NCBI GenBank assembly: GCA_036397815.1
Contig: DASWIE010000051.1
Coordinates: 1-40,191 of the forward strand
Source of the DNA: DASQFY01 sp036397815
Lineage (GTDB): Bacteria > Chloroflexota > Limnocylindria > QHBO01
Reading direction: 5' to 3'
DNA length: 40,191 nt
Positions 33,185-40,191 of the stretch are shown here, piece by piece; position 1 is the first letter of the stretch, and each line of letters begins with the position of its first letter. The translations under genes and the position numbers were made by a program. The notes beneath the pieces were generated by a model. It was not told where the DNA came from, made no database searches, and saw only the letters and a program-made list of their open reading frames with translations.

Positions 33185-33960
33185 CAGACCGGCACGCCGG
33201 TGAGGAAGGTGATGCTGGCTCCGGCGATCGAGCCGGCCATCACCAGCGCCAGGCTGACGTACAGGAGGCCGGTGCTGGCCTGGAGCGAGGCGGCGCGACT
33301 GGCGAGGACGGCCAGCACGGCGACCCCGATCGGCAGCACCGTCCCGACAACCAGGCGCAGCCACGTGAGAGGGCCGATCGGCCCGCCTAGCGGACCGGAG
33401 CTGACGGCGACGACCGCGACGCCGAAGGCGATCGCCTGCAACGCCAGGGCGCCGATGAGGAGCCACATCATGTGGCGCAGCGGCGCCGGCGAGAGCTTCG
33501 GCGTCACCAGGTACCAGTGGCCCAGCAGCATGGCCGCGTTCACGGCGCCGAGCGCCAGTGCGGCCAGGATCAGCTGCGCGGTGAAGAGCCCGGCGCTGAA
33601 CGTTTCGCCCGCAGCTGCCAGGGTCGCGAGCGCCATGATCCCGATCAGTCCTCCGGCGACCGCCAGGCCCGCGCGCGGCAGTCGCGCCAGCGAGGCGAGG
33701 AGGTACGCAACGGCGGTCGCCACGAACCCCCACACCAGCGCCCGCCGGAGCTCGGCGGTCGACGCCAGCCGCTCGGGCGGAAGGTTGAGCTCGGACAGGA
33801 GAAGGACCCCGGCGAAGGCCGCCACAACGAAGGCCATGAAGAGCCGATACCCGCGCGTCGTGCCACCCTGCAGCTCTGTGAGTCCGACCACCAGCAGCGT
33901 CCCGGCGGAGAGCGTCGCCCAGAAGGTCCAGTTGACGAATGGGAGCGCCTCGATCGACAC
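33184..33960 (-). CDS. Multi-pass membrane protein of unknown function
   Basis: A 258-residue protein with about eight hydrophobic segments and short loops, e.g. FWATLSAGTLLVVGL, LFMAFVVAAFAGVLLL, LVWGFVATAVAYLLASLA and LPIGVAVLAVLAS. A conserved-looking loop LGHWYLVTPKLSPAPLRHMM carries a histidine and aromatic residues and could bind heme or a quinone, but no cofactor motif is certain. The start is GTG at 33960, 3 bp after the Rieske stop, and its own stop overlaps the MoaDE ATG. The neighbouring Rieske protein hints at a redox role in the membrane; that is inference. Confidence 0.7.
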   Translation of the reverse strand: MSIEALPFVNWTFWATLSAGTLLVVGLTELQGGTTRGYRLFMAFVVAAFAGVLLLSELNLPPERLASTAELRRALVWGFVATAVAYLLASLARLPRAGLAVAGGLIGIMALATLAAAGETFSAGLFTAQLILAALALGAVNAAMLLGHWYLVTPKLSPAPLRHMMWLLIGALALQAIAFGVAVVAVSSGPLGGPIGPLTWLRLVVGTVLPIGVAVLAVLASRAASLQASTGLLYVSLALVMAGSIAGASITFLTGVPV

Positions 33961-33963
33961 CGG

Positions 33964-34299
33964 CTACCCTCGAGCCAGGCTTCCGGTCAGACCGATCTCG
34001 ACCCAGCCGTCGGCGCTGACCCGGACGGGAAACGTCTCGACCGGATCCGTTGCGGGCGGGATGACCGCCTCGCCACTGCGGACGTCGAAGCAGCCACCGT
34101 GCCATGCGCAGACGAGGACCTCGTCGCGCGGGTCGAAGCCGGCCTCCGAGAGCGGAAAGTCCTGGTGGCTGCAGTTGTTCTGGACCGCGAAGAACTCGCC
34201 GGCGTGCCGGACCAGCACGACCGGAGTCCCGTCGATCTCGACCGGGATCAGCTCGCCGTCGCGCAGCTCATCGCGCCGGAGCACGCGGGCGTAGGGCAT
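33964..34299 (-). CDS. Rieske [2Fe-2S] ferredoxin
   Basis: A 111-residue protein. The two cluster-binding boxes are C43-S-H45 in NNCSHQDFPL and C64-A-W-H67 in VCAWHGGCFD, giving two cysteines and two histidines for a [2Fe-2S] centre. It lacks a signal or membrane helix, so it is a cytosolic electron carrier of the biphenyl/nitrite-reductase small-subunit type. ATG at 34299 gives a typical ferredoxin N-terminus (YARVLRRDELRDGELIPVEI). It is preceded by an aldehyde dehydrogenase (20 bp) and followed by a membrane protein (3 bp), probably one operon. Confidence 0.92.
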   Translation of the reverse strand: MPYARVLRRDELRDGELIPVEIDGTPVVLVRHAGEFFAVQNNCSHQDFPLSEAGFDPRDEVLVCAWHGGCFDVRSGEAVIPPATDPVETFPVRVSADGWVEIGLTGSLARG

Positions 34300-34319
34300 G
34301 CCGAGTCTTCGACCCGAGC

Positions 34320-35762
34320 CTACAGCGGCCGGGCGAAGGCAAGCAGGCGGGGCTCGGTCATGTCCTCGATCGACCAGCGCAGCCCCTCGCGTCCCAGGCC
34401 GGAGTCCTTCACGCCGCCGTAGGGCATCGGGTCGATGCGCCAGGTGGGCACGTCGTTGACGATCACGCCGCCCACCTCCAGCTCGTCGTGTGCGGTGAGC
34501 GTCCGCTCGAGGTCGTTGGTGAAGACGGCGCACTGCAGCCCGAATTGCGAGTCGTTGAGCTCGCGGACCGCGGCGGCGAAGTCCGGGACCGGAAAGAGGT
34601 TCACGACCGGAGCGAAGACTTCCTCCCCGCAGACTCGCGCGTCCTTCGGCACGTCGACCAGCACGGTGGGCGGGTAAAATAGGGCGTCCGGCTCGCCCCC
34701 GGTAAGGGCGCGCGCGCCGCGAGCCAGCGCCTCGCCGACCCATTCGTGGGTCCGCGCCACGGCCTTCTCGTCGATCATCGGCCCCAGATCGGTATCGGGA
34801 TCGAGCGGGCTGCCGACCTTCAGCTGCCGCACCTTCTCCACGAAGCGCAGCTCGAGCTCGTCGTAGATCGAGGCGACCACGTAGATGCGCTGCACGCTGA
34901 TGCAGACCTGGCCGGCGTATGCGAACGCCCCATAGGCCAGCCGCGCCACTGCCCAGTCCAGGTCGGCGGTCTCGTCGACGATCACTCCGGCGTTGCCGCC
35001 GAGCTCCAGCACCACCTTCTTTTTGCCGGCGTCGGCCTTCATCTTCCAGCCGACCGATGGGCTGCCGGTGAAGCTGAGCAGCTTGAAGCGGTCGTCGCGC
35101 ACCATCGCGTCGCCCGTTGGGCGATCCATGGGGAGGATGCTGACCGCGCCCTTGGGCAGGTCCGTCTCGTCCAGGTAGTGCGCGACGCGCAGCATCACCA
35201 GCGGATCCTTCGACGGCGGCTTGAGCACGATGCTGCAGCCGGCGGCGATCGCCGGCGCCACCTTGTGGGCCGCCAGGTTAAGCGGGAAGTTGAACGGGCT
35301 GATGCCCGCCACCGGGCCGATCGGGTACCGGCGCCAGATCCCAGAGCGCCCGCGGTTGGCCGCGTTCCAGTCGAGCGGCATCCACTCACCGTTGATGCGG
35401 AGCGACTCCTCCGCCGCGGTGCGGAAGGTGAGCGAGGCGCGCGCCACTTCGCCGCGGGCGTCCTTGATCGGCTTGCCAGATTCGCGGGTCAGCAGCTCAG
35501 CCAGCTCGTCAGCGTCCTCGGCGATCCGTTGCGCAACATGCGCCAGCGCGTCGCGGCGTTCGTAGCTGGCCAGGCGGCGGGTCTTCCCGAACGCCTCGAC
35601 CGCTGCAACCGTGGCGCGCTCGAGCTCGGCCGCGCCTGCCTGAAAGGTGGTGGCGACCAGCTCGCCACTCGCCGGATCCCGGACCTCGAGTGGCGTGCCG
35701 GCTTTGATGAACTCGCCAGCGAGATAGATCGGGACCGATTCGGATGCGACCTGCGTTGTCAT
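34320..35762 (-). CDS. NAD(P)-dependent aldehyde dehydrogenase
   Basis: A 480-residue ALDH-superfamily enzyme that oxidises an aldehyde to an acid. The cofactor site shows FTGSPSVGWKM, the general base E253 is in LELGGNAGV, the nucleophile C287 is in YAGQVCISVQR and GEEVFAPVVNLFP is the late conserved block. The YAGQVCISVQRIYV pattern is close to lactaldehyde, succinate-semialdehyde or phosphonoacetaldehyde dehydrogenases. The substrate is undetermined. The ATG follows a duplicated 13-bp sequence (CCTGAGGGAGCAT twice) that spans the protease stop and the ALDH start. Confidence 0.93.
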   Translation of the reverse strand: MTTQVASESVPIYLAGEFIKAGTPLEVRDPASGELVATTFQAGAAELERATVAAVEAFGKTRRLASYERRDALAHVAQRIAEDADELAELLTRESGKPIKDARGEVARASLTFRTAAEESLRINGEWMPLDWNAANRGRSGIWRRYPIGPVAGISPFNFPLNLAAHKVAPAIAAGCSIVLKPPSKDPLVMLRVAHYLDETDLPKGAVSILPMDRPTGDAMVRDDRFKLLSFTGSPSVGWKMKADAGKKKVVLELGGNAGVIVDETADLDWAVARLAYGAFAYAGQVCISVQRIYVVASIYDELELRFVEKVRQLKVGSPLDPDTDLGPMIDEKAVARTHEWVGEALARGARALTGGEPDALFYPPTVLVDVPKDARVCGEEVFAPVVNLFPVPDFAAAVRELNDSQFGLQCAVFTNDLERTLTAHDELEVGGVIVNDVPTWRIDPMPYGGVKDSGLGREGLRWSIEDMTEPRLLAFARPL

Positions 35763-35786
35763 GCTCCCTCAGGATGCTCCCTCAGG
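35761..35786. repeat. 13-bp tandem duplication at the aldehyde-dehydrogenase start
   Basis: ATGCTCCCTCAGG appears twice in direct tandem (35761-35773 and 35774-35786). On the minus strand each copy reads CCTGAGGGAGCAT, so the duplication contains the protease TGA stop and a purine-rich GAGGGAG, and the second copy joins the ALDH ATG. Confidence 0.85.
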
Positions 35787-36576
35787 GCGTGATGAAACCC
35801 GACAGGAACGCCTGTGAAACTGGTGAATCGACCCGGTAGGTCTTGTCCGTCGCACGGCACGGGATGTCACCGGTCACAGTCACCGACACGACGACACCGT
35901 TCAGGAAGTGCGGGCCGCCGGAGTCGCCGTAGCAGGTTCCGCCATCGCCCGTCGATGGCTGCATCGACAGGTTGAGCCAGGCGGAGTTGAAGTTCATGAT
36001 CGTCTGCTCGACCCAGCGCCGCTGCCCATCGAAGAAGAACGGCTTGAACCCACCGGTCTTGTCCTCGCGCACCGTCCCATAGCCGACCGCGACGAACGTG
36101 GCCGCCCGAAGCGTGGCCTTGCTCATCGAGTCGAGGAGTCCCTCGGCGGCGACCGGGGCGGGGGTGATGCCAGTCACCTCGTCGTCGAGCACCACGACGG
36201 CGATATCGAACGTGTCGTTGGCGCCGCAGCACGCGAAGTCGGGATGGGCGTGCGCGATCCCTGGGCGCAACGACGCCGTCTCCGGCGCCTCCGGGTCGAT
36301 CGCGGCATCGAACGACACCCACATCTGCTGGCCGTCATCAACGCAATGTGACGCGGTCAGGTACAGGTTCGACCAGCCGCCGTCGCCGTCCTCGATCAGC
36401 GTGCCGCTGCAGAAGATGAACTTCTCGCCGTCGACCTCTCCGATGAGTGCGCCAACGTTCGGAAACCGGTTCTCCGTATCGAGCTGACCGAAGGTGATCG
36501 CAAGCGCCGGGGTGGCCAGGGCGACGGTGAGCGTCGCGGCCATCGCCGCGACGCGGATCGGTGTGCGCAGGCGCAT
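35782..36576 (-). CDS. Secreted trypsin-like serine protease
   Basis: A 264-residue exported S1-family protease. Residues 1-26 are a signal peptide (RVAAMAATLTVALATPALA). The catalytic triad is visible: H77 in LYLTASHCVD, D124 in DTFDIAVVVLDD and S219 in CYGDSGGP. Cysteine pairs CSG/SHC and CCG support the fold. It lacks an obvious propeptide. ATG at 36576 has AAGGAG seven bases upstream; an earlier ATG at 36594 lacks this. It stands before the aldehyde-dehydrogenase gene with a 19-bp gap. Its promoter region is shared with the divergent CruF-like gene and includes a repeated 12-bp site. Confidence 0.9.
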   Translation of the reverse strand: MRLRTPIRVAAMAATLTVALATPALAITFGQLDTENRFPNVGALIGEVDGEKFIFCSGTLIEDGDGGWSNLYLTASHCVDDGQQMWVSFDAAIDPEAPETASLRPGIAHAHPDFACCGANDTFDIAVVVLDDEVTGITPAPVAAEGLLDSMSKATLRAATFVAVGYGTVREDKTGGFKPFFFDGQRRWVEQTIMNFNSAWLNLSMQPSTGDGGTCYGDSGGPHFLNGVVVSVTVTGDIPCRATDKTYRVDSPVSQAFLSGFITP

Positions 36577-36625
36577 GGTTCCGCTCCTTAGCATGGTGAT
36601 GGTCTGGTGCGGGCAGCGGGAGCAG

Positions 36626-36631
36626 ATTGTA
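36626..36631 (-). promoter_or_regulatory. -10 box of the trypsin-like protease gene
   Basis: TACAAT on the minus strand; at a 17-bp spacing the -35 position falls inside the left copy of CCGTTCAGCGAC. Confidence 0.55.
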
Positions 36632-36643
36632 CGTCTCCGATGC

Positions 36644-36685
36644 CCGTTCAGCGACGCGCCCCACCCGGCCGGACCGTTCAGCGAC
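36644..36685. promoter_or_regulatory. Two direct copies of CCGTTCAGCGAC in a divergent promoter region
   Basis: The 12-mer occurs at 36644-36655 and 36674-36685, 30 bp apart, close to three helical turns. The left copy covers the -35 region of the protease promoter and the right copy that of the CruF-like gene, so a shared regulator is likely. Both copies point the same way although the promoters diverge, which argues against a sigma-factor element. Confidence 0.55.
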
Positions 36686-36694
36686 CGGGACCCG

Positions 36695-36700
36695 TATCAT
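36695..36700 (+). promoter_or_regulatory. -10 box of the CruF-like gene
   Basis: TATCAT lies nine bases before the ATG at 36710, leaving a leader of about three bases. It overlaps the octamer CATCGGTC. Confidence 0.55.
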
Positions 36701-36709
36701 CGGTCCCGC

Positions 36710-37666
36710 ATGAATCCGGTCTACCTCATGATCGAAGTCGGGGCCTCACTCTTCTTCGTGGGCGCTGCCCTCGCCGCGTCGCGACGCGGCCGTCTGCCGT
36801 TCCTGGAGCTGGTGAGTGCCGCCATCTTCGGCATCATGCTAGAAGAGGGCGATCAGCTCCTGTATGGCACGTATCACTACGCCGACGAGTGGGTGCTGGT
36901 GATCGATCGGGCACCGGTGGTCATCGGTCTCAGCTGGGCCGTGATCATCGCAGGCGCGATGCGCATCACCGACGCGCTGGGTGTGCGTCGTCGCTACGCC
37001 CCCTTCGTCGACGCTCTGCTCGCCATCAGCCTCGATCTCGCCTTCGACGCCATCGCGATCCGCATGGGCCTCTGGACCTGGATCGGCGTCGATGCCAGCA
37101 CCGGCTGGTTCGGCGTGCCGTGGGGCAACTTCTACGCGTGGCTGTTCGTGACCATGGGCTTCAGCCTGCTGACCCGATGGCTGCGGGACGCCTCCGCCCG
37201 CCACCCGGAACGCGAATGGCTGCAGCTGGCGGTCCCGATTCCGGCCTTCGCCATCCTGACCGCCGCTATCTGGCCATTTGCGCTCGTGAAGCCGGTGATC
37301 GATCCGACGGCCGGGGGCGGCGGGGTCCTGTTCATCCTGACCCTTGCGGTCTTCGTGGGGATCGGCGCCTGGGGCGTCTTCGGGCCCCACCGCGACGCGC
37401 CGGACGGCCAAGGGACGGCGATCCTCGACCTGCGGCTCGCTTTCTTCACCCGGGTCGCGATGCAAGCCTTCTTCCTGACCGCGCTGCTGGTGATGGGCGT
37501 TGCGTTCCAGCTGCCCGTGCTGCTCATCGTCGCCGTCGGCTTGCTGGCGGCGGAGCTGCCGCTTGCCCTGCTGGTGCGCTCGCGCCCTCGCCCGCGCATG
37601 ACCGATGCGGGGGCGCCCGAGCCGGAGGCAGAGTCGGGCCGTGCGACCGCGCTGCCCTCGAGCTAG
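36710..37666 (+). CDS. CruF-like (DUF422, carotenoid-biosynthesis-family) membrane protein
   Basis: A 318-residue membrane protein with about eight helices. LEEGDQLLYGTYHYADEWVLVI and FDAIAIRMGLWTWIGVDASTGWFGVPWGNFYAWLFV match the pattern of the carotenoid biosynthesis protein family (COG2324), whose member CruF hydrates carotenoid ends. The charged C-terminal tail (RSRPRPRMTDAGAPE onward) is cytosolic. No other carotenoid genes are nearby, so the exact role is uncertain. It is preceded by a near-leaderless promoter and is followed 6 bp later by an M20 peptidase gene. Confidence 0.75.
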   Translation: MNPVYLMIEVGASLFFVGAALAASRRGRLPFLELVSAAIFGIMLEEGDQLLYGTYHYADEWVLVIDRAPVVIGLSWAVIIAGAMRITDALGVRRRYAPFVDALLAISLDLAFDAIAIRMGLWTWIGVDASTGWFGVPWGNFYAWLFVTMGFSLLTRWLRDASARHPEREWLQLAVPIPAFAILTAAIWPFALVKPVIDPTAGGGGVLFILTLAVFVGIGAWGVFGPHRDAPDGQGTAILDLRLAFFTRVAMQAFFLTALLVMGVAFQLPVLLIVAVGLLAAELPLALLVRSRPRPRMTDAGAPEPEAESGRATALPSS

Positions 37667-37672
37667 CGACTG

Positions 37673-39079
37673 ATGACCAGCGCCGCCGGCACCGAGGTCG
37701 ACTGGGATCGCGCGACCGATGAGTGCGTCGCGCTCCTGCGCGCGCTGATCATGATCCCGTCGGTCAACCCGCCGGGTTCGGCGGATGGCGCCGCCGGACT
37801 CGACTCGAGCGGCGGGGAGACGGCGGCGGCGGCCTTCTGTGCCGAGGTGCTGACCGACGCCGGGATCGACGCGGAGGTGCTGGAGGCGGTCCCGGGACGT
37901 GGCTCGTGCTTCGCGCGCCTGCGGGCGGGCGTCGCCGACCCGGAGCCGCCGCTGATCCTGCTCTCCCACCTCGACGTGGTGCCGGTCGAGGCGGACCAGT
38001 GGTCGCGCGACCCGTTCGGCGCCGAGCTGATCGACGGGGTGGTCTGGGGACGCGGCGCCGTCGACATGAAGGACATGGTGGCGATGGAGCTGGCCGTCAT
38101 GCTGGCGCTCCATCGGTCCGGGCGGGAGCTGCGGCGCGACGTCATCTTCGCCGCGGTCGCCGACGAGGAGGCTGGCGGTGAGTTCGGCGCGCTGCACTGG
38201 GTCCGCGATCGCCCCGAGCTGTTCGCCGACGACGCCGGGCGGCCGGCGGCGGCGGCCTTGAACGAGGTCGGCGGCTACTCGATGACGATCCGCGGGCGAC
38301 GCAGCTACGCCATCCAGGTCGCCGAGAAGGGAATCATCTGGACGCGGCTGCGCGCCACCGGCACGCCCTCCCACGGGTCGATGCCGTCGCCCGACAACGC
38401 GGCCATCAAGCTCGCCCAGGCGGTGACCCGTCTGGCGGCGGCGCCACGACCGGCGCGCCTCATCCCCCTGGTGCGGCGCTTCTTCGAGGGCTTGGGGCTG
38501 GACGAGGTGGCAACCCTCGCGGAGCGTGGTGAGGACCAGGCGGCGCACGACGCCCTTGCTGCCGCGGTCGATGACCCGGTGGTTCGTCGCTCCCTGGACG
38601 CCATGCTCCGCGACACGGTGACCCCGAACGTGATCCACGTGGGAAGGAAGATGAACGTGGTGCCGGGGATCGGTGAGGCAGAGGTCGATGTCCGGACGCT
38701 GCCCGGCACCGATCAGGTCGCCTTCCTGTCCTATTTGCAGGAGGTCGCCGGGGAAGCGGTCGAGGTCGAGTCGGTGCTGACCATGCCGCCGGTCGAATGG
38801 CCGGCAGATGCCGAGATTGTGCGGCTCATGGAAGAGTCGCTGCGGAAGGCCGATCCCGACGCGACTCCCCTGCCGATGATGATCACGCCCGGGACCGATG
38901 CCAAGGCACTCGCCCTGCTCGGGATCCCGACCTACGGCTTCGCGCCGCTGCGCCTGGAGGCGGACGTTCCCTTCCTGTCGCTGTTCCACGCCAACGACGA
39001 GCGCATCCCGGTCAGCGGCCTGCGCTTCGGCCTCCCGGTCCTGTACGAGGTCGTAGAACGCTTCGCCGCCGCAGGATAG
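37673..39079 (+). CDS. M20-family zinc peptidase (ArgE/DapE/carboxypeptidase type)
   Basis: A 468-residue dinuclear zinc hydrolase. Metal-binding segments are LLSHLDVVPVE (His), GRGAVDMKDM (bridging Asp), ADEEAGGEFG (catalytic Glu and ligand) and the late HANDER region (His). The dimerisation domain insert carries TPSHGSMPSPDNAA. The family removes acyl groups or C-terminal residues from peptides or amino acids; the length over 450 fits a carboxypeptidase-G/CPG2-like or dipeptidase member. The exact substrate is open. The TAG stop (39077-39079) abuts the octamer GACCGATG that begins the next gene. Confidence 0.9.
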   Translation: MTSAAGTEVDWDRATDECVALLRALIMIPSVNPPGSADGAAGLDSSGGETAAAAFCAEVLTDAGIDAEVLEAVPGRGSCFARLRAGVADPEPPLILLSHLDVVPVEADQWSRDPFGAELIDGVVWGRGAVDMKDMVAMELAVMLALHRSGRELRRDVIFAAVADEEAGGEFGALHWVRDRPELFADDAGRPAAAALNEVGGYSMTIRGRRSYAIQVAEKGIIWTRLRATGTPSHGSMPSPDNAAIKLAQAVTRLAAAPRPARLIPLVRRFFEGLGLDEVATLAERGEDQAAHDALAAAVDDPVVRRSLDAMLRDTVTPNVIHVGRKMNVVPGIGEAEVDVRTLPGTDQVAFLSYLQEVAGEAVEVESVLTMPPVEWPADAEIVRLMEESLRKADPDATPLPMMITPGTDAKALALLGIPTYGFAPLRLEADVPFLSLFHANDERIPVSGLRFGLPVLYEVVERFAAAG

Positions 39080-39083
39080 ACCG

Positions 39084-39917
39084 ATGCGGACGCGGCGCCT
39101 GACGAATATAGCCGTGATCGTGACGGCCGCGCTGCTCGCGACCGGCTGCCGCGCCGGCAGCGCACCGTCGCCGACCGCCACCGCCGCGGGCTCTGGCGTG
39201 CCGATCGGCGAGGCGGGAAACCTGGACCTCGACCAGATGCGTGCTGCTCTGCTGGGGGAGCCGCCCTATCCGTCGGGATGGGAGGCCCAGGTCGACGAGA
39301 TGATGTCCGAGCTGTCCGCCTCGCTCGATCGGATTCGCGTGCCTGACGTGAGCGGGCTGGATCCCCCTGAAGCCGCGTGTACCGTGTGGCGGCCGCTTGT
39401 CGGCAACACCGATTGGGCGGTTGGCGCCGTCCTGGAGCGGCAGGTCTTCATCGCGCACGCGGCGGTGCTGGCCAGGGTCGGCCCGGGGGAGATCCGCCCT
39501 GCCGCGGAGGAGGCGCTCGCCGTCGCGGGAGCGGCGGCCGCCGAGCAGATGGTGCCGGATGGCGACCGCGCCATTGTCAGCCGTTACCCCAAGGACGCAA
39601 TCAGGACCATCGGGCTGTGGGCGGTTGAGCACTGTGATTTGCCGGTCGCGGCGGACGATGCGCCGGATACCGAGGGCTGGACGGACGAGGAGATCGCCCA
39701 GTCGTGCGCCTGGGACCGCGAGTGGCTGGAGAACGGCCAAGAGGAGTACCGCGCCGGTCCCGGGAATGCGGGCTATGCAGAGCATCCGCACGAGTTGGAG
39801 GTGACCCTCGATTTCTTCGTATATCCGGCCTGGCATCGCTTGGCCAGAGTCAACAACGACGTCAACCCGCCGACGTTCACAGTCGAGCCCATCCGGGACG
39901 CGTTCTGCGACGTCTGA
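39084..39917 (+). CDS. Exported lipoprotein of unknown function
   Basis: A 277-residue protein with signal MRTRRLTNIAVIVTAALLAT and lipobox Cys22 (LLATGC). A short Ser/Ala/Pro linker is followed by a helical, acidic domain with WEAQVDEMMSELSASLDRI, CTVWRPLVGNTDWAVGAVL and a cysteine-bearing block VEHCDLP...SCAWD. No family recognised. The ATG is in GACCGATG, 4 bp after the M20 stop, so it is in that operon. The next gene (fabD) has its own promoter. Confidence 0.75.
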   Translation: MRTRRLTNIAVIVTAALLATGCRAGSAPSPTATAAGSGVPIGEAGNLDLDQMRAALLGEPPYPSGWEAQVDEMMSELSASLDRIRVPDVSGLDPPEAACTVWRPLVGNTDWAVGAVLERQVFIAHAAVLARVGPGEIRPAAEEALAVAGAAAAEQMVPDGDRAIVSRYPKDAIRTIGLWAVEHCDLPVAADDAPDTEGWTDEEIAQSCAWDREWLENGQEEYRAGPGNAGYAEHPHELEVTLDFFVYPAWHRLARVNNDVNPPTFTVEPIRDAFCDV

Positions 39918-39959
39918 CGGCCGCCGAGCCGGTGTGGGCACCGCCGATTCGTGCTCGGC

Positions 39960-39965
39960 TATACT
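39960..39965 (+). promoter_or_regulatory. -10 box of the fabD gene
   Basis: TATACT, the same hexamer as in the T-box promoter, lies 26 bases before the ATG at 39992. The -35 is not clear. Confidence 0.6.
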
Positions 39966-39991
39966 CCCGAAACCCCACGTTGAACGGCAAT

Positions 39992-40191
39992 ATGAGCGAT
40001 CAGACCGATCACCCTACGACCGACGGCGACGCGCCGCGGGTCCACGCCTTCGTCTTCCCCGGGCAGGGATCGCAGTACGTCGGGATGGGCGCCGCCCTTC
40101 TCGAGCGTTCGCCTGCCGCCGCCGCCGTCATGGAGCGGGCCGATGCCGCGCTCGGCTTTCCGCTGAGCCAGCTCATCGCCGAGGGTCCGGC
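39992..40191 (+). CDS. fabD: Malonyl-CoA ACP transacylase (partial, N-terminus)
   Basis: Only the first 66 codons are present; the gene runs off the right edge. The translation begins MSDQTDHPTTDGDAPRVHAF and then FVFPGQGSQYVGMGAALLE, the unmistakable start of FabD (FPGQGSQxVGMG). The catalytic Ser of the GHSxG loop lies further on and is not in the window. FabD transfers malonyl groups to acyl-carrier protein to start fatty-acid elongation; other fab genes would be expected downstream. Confidence 0.93.
   Translation, partial: MSDQTDHPTTDGDAPRVHAFVFPGQGSQYVGMGAALLERSPAAAAVMERADAALGFPLSQLIAEGP

Noticed and set aside
31949..34294. Long plus-strand frame opposite the MoaDE/membrane-protein genes
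   Set aside because: Composition of a shadow; opposite frames have clear families.
36839..39181. 780-codon minus-strand frame opposite the CruF-like and M20 genes
   Set aside because: Shadow frame; the plus-strand genes have catalytic motifs.

Overview
The window is about 40 kb of high-GC bacterial chromosome (roughly two-thirds G+C or more), densely coding, with 41 protein genes (the first and last cut by the window edges) and one tRNA. There is no phage, insertion sequence, integrase or CRISPR array. Gene content (AapJQM-type amino-acid transporter, several lipoproteins, RsfS-NadD-Obg cluster, ComEA/ComEC, near-leaderless promoters, a CruF-like membrane protein) would fit an uncultured Chloroflexota lineage such as Limnocylindria/Ellin6529-type bacteria. 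That taxonomy is inference from style and gene order; there is no rRNA in the window to prove it.

Layout. 1-2520 (minus): an amino-acid ABC transporter, binding lipoprotein then two permeases, the second cut by the window edge. 2521-2908: non-coding, with a three-copy 17-bp tandem repeat. 2909-6165: LppX-like lipoprotein, SRPBCC protein, sugar-epimerase-like SDR, and a secreted protein with a sortase-like tail. 6254-10600 (plus): a T-box-controlled operon of GNAT acetyltransferase, methyltransferase and leucyl-tRNA synthetase. 10750-15438 (plus): comEA, comEC, an HD-domain protein and the DNA polymerase III delta subunit. 15435-25878 (minus): small zinc-binding protein, rsfS, nadD, obg, M23 peptidase, N-acetylmuramoyl-alanine amidase, rho, an HELGH peptidase, pyrG and a small basic protein. 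25949-30032: UbiA prenyltransferase, an inverted-repeat element, a two-gene unknown module, and pseudouridine catabolism (PsuG plus PfkB kinase) with DUF2203. 30189-36576: agmatinase-family hydrolase, zinc-ribbon membrane protein, MoaD-MoaE fusion, membrane protein, Rieske ferredoxin, aldehyde dehydrogenase, trypsin-like protease. 36710-40191 (plus): CruF-like membrane protein, M20 peptidase, a lipoprotein and the start of fabD.

The standout is at 6290-6592. A complete leucine-type T-box riboswitch (Stem I with AGUA/GAA loop and CUC specifier, two hairpins, T-box antiterminator, terminator) controls the leuS operon, and a full tRNA-Ala(GGC) gene lies inside it, between the Stem III-like hairpin and the antiterminator. 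The tRNA is flanked by a perfect 7-bp complementary pair, so it would sit on its own stem within the leader. I know of no described T-box with this arrangement.

Other window-wide signals are: an over-represented octamer GACCGATG (about 30 copies by hand count against about 1.5 expected from base composition) that carries the ATG start codon of at least six genes; repeated near-leaderless promoters; convergent genes whose stop codons overlap; a comEC reading frame lacking a stop where expected; and a 196-bp element with 17-bp terminal inverted repeats.
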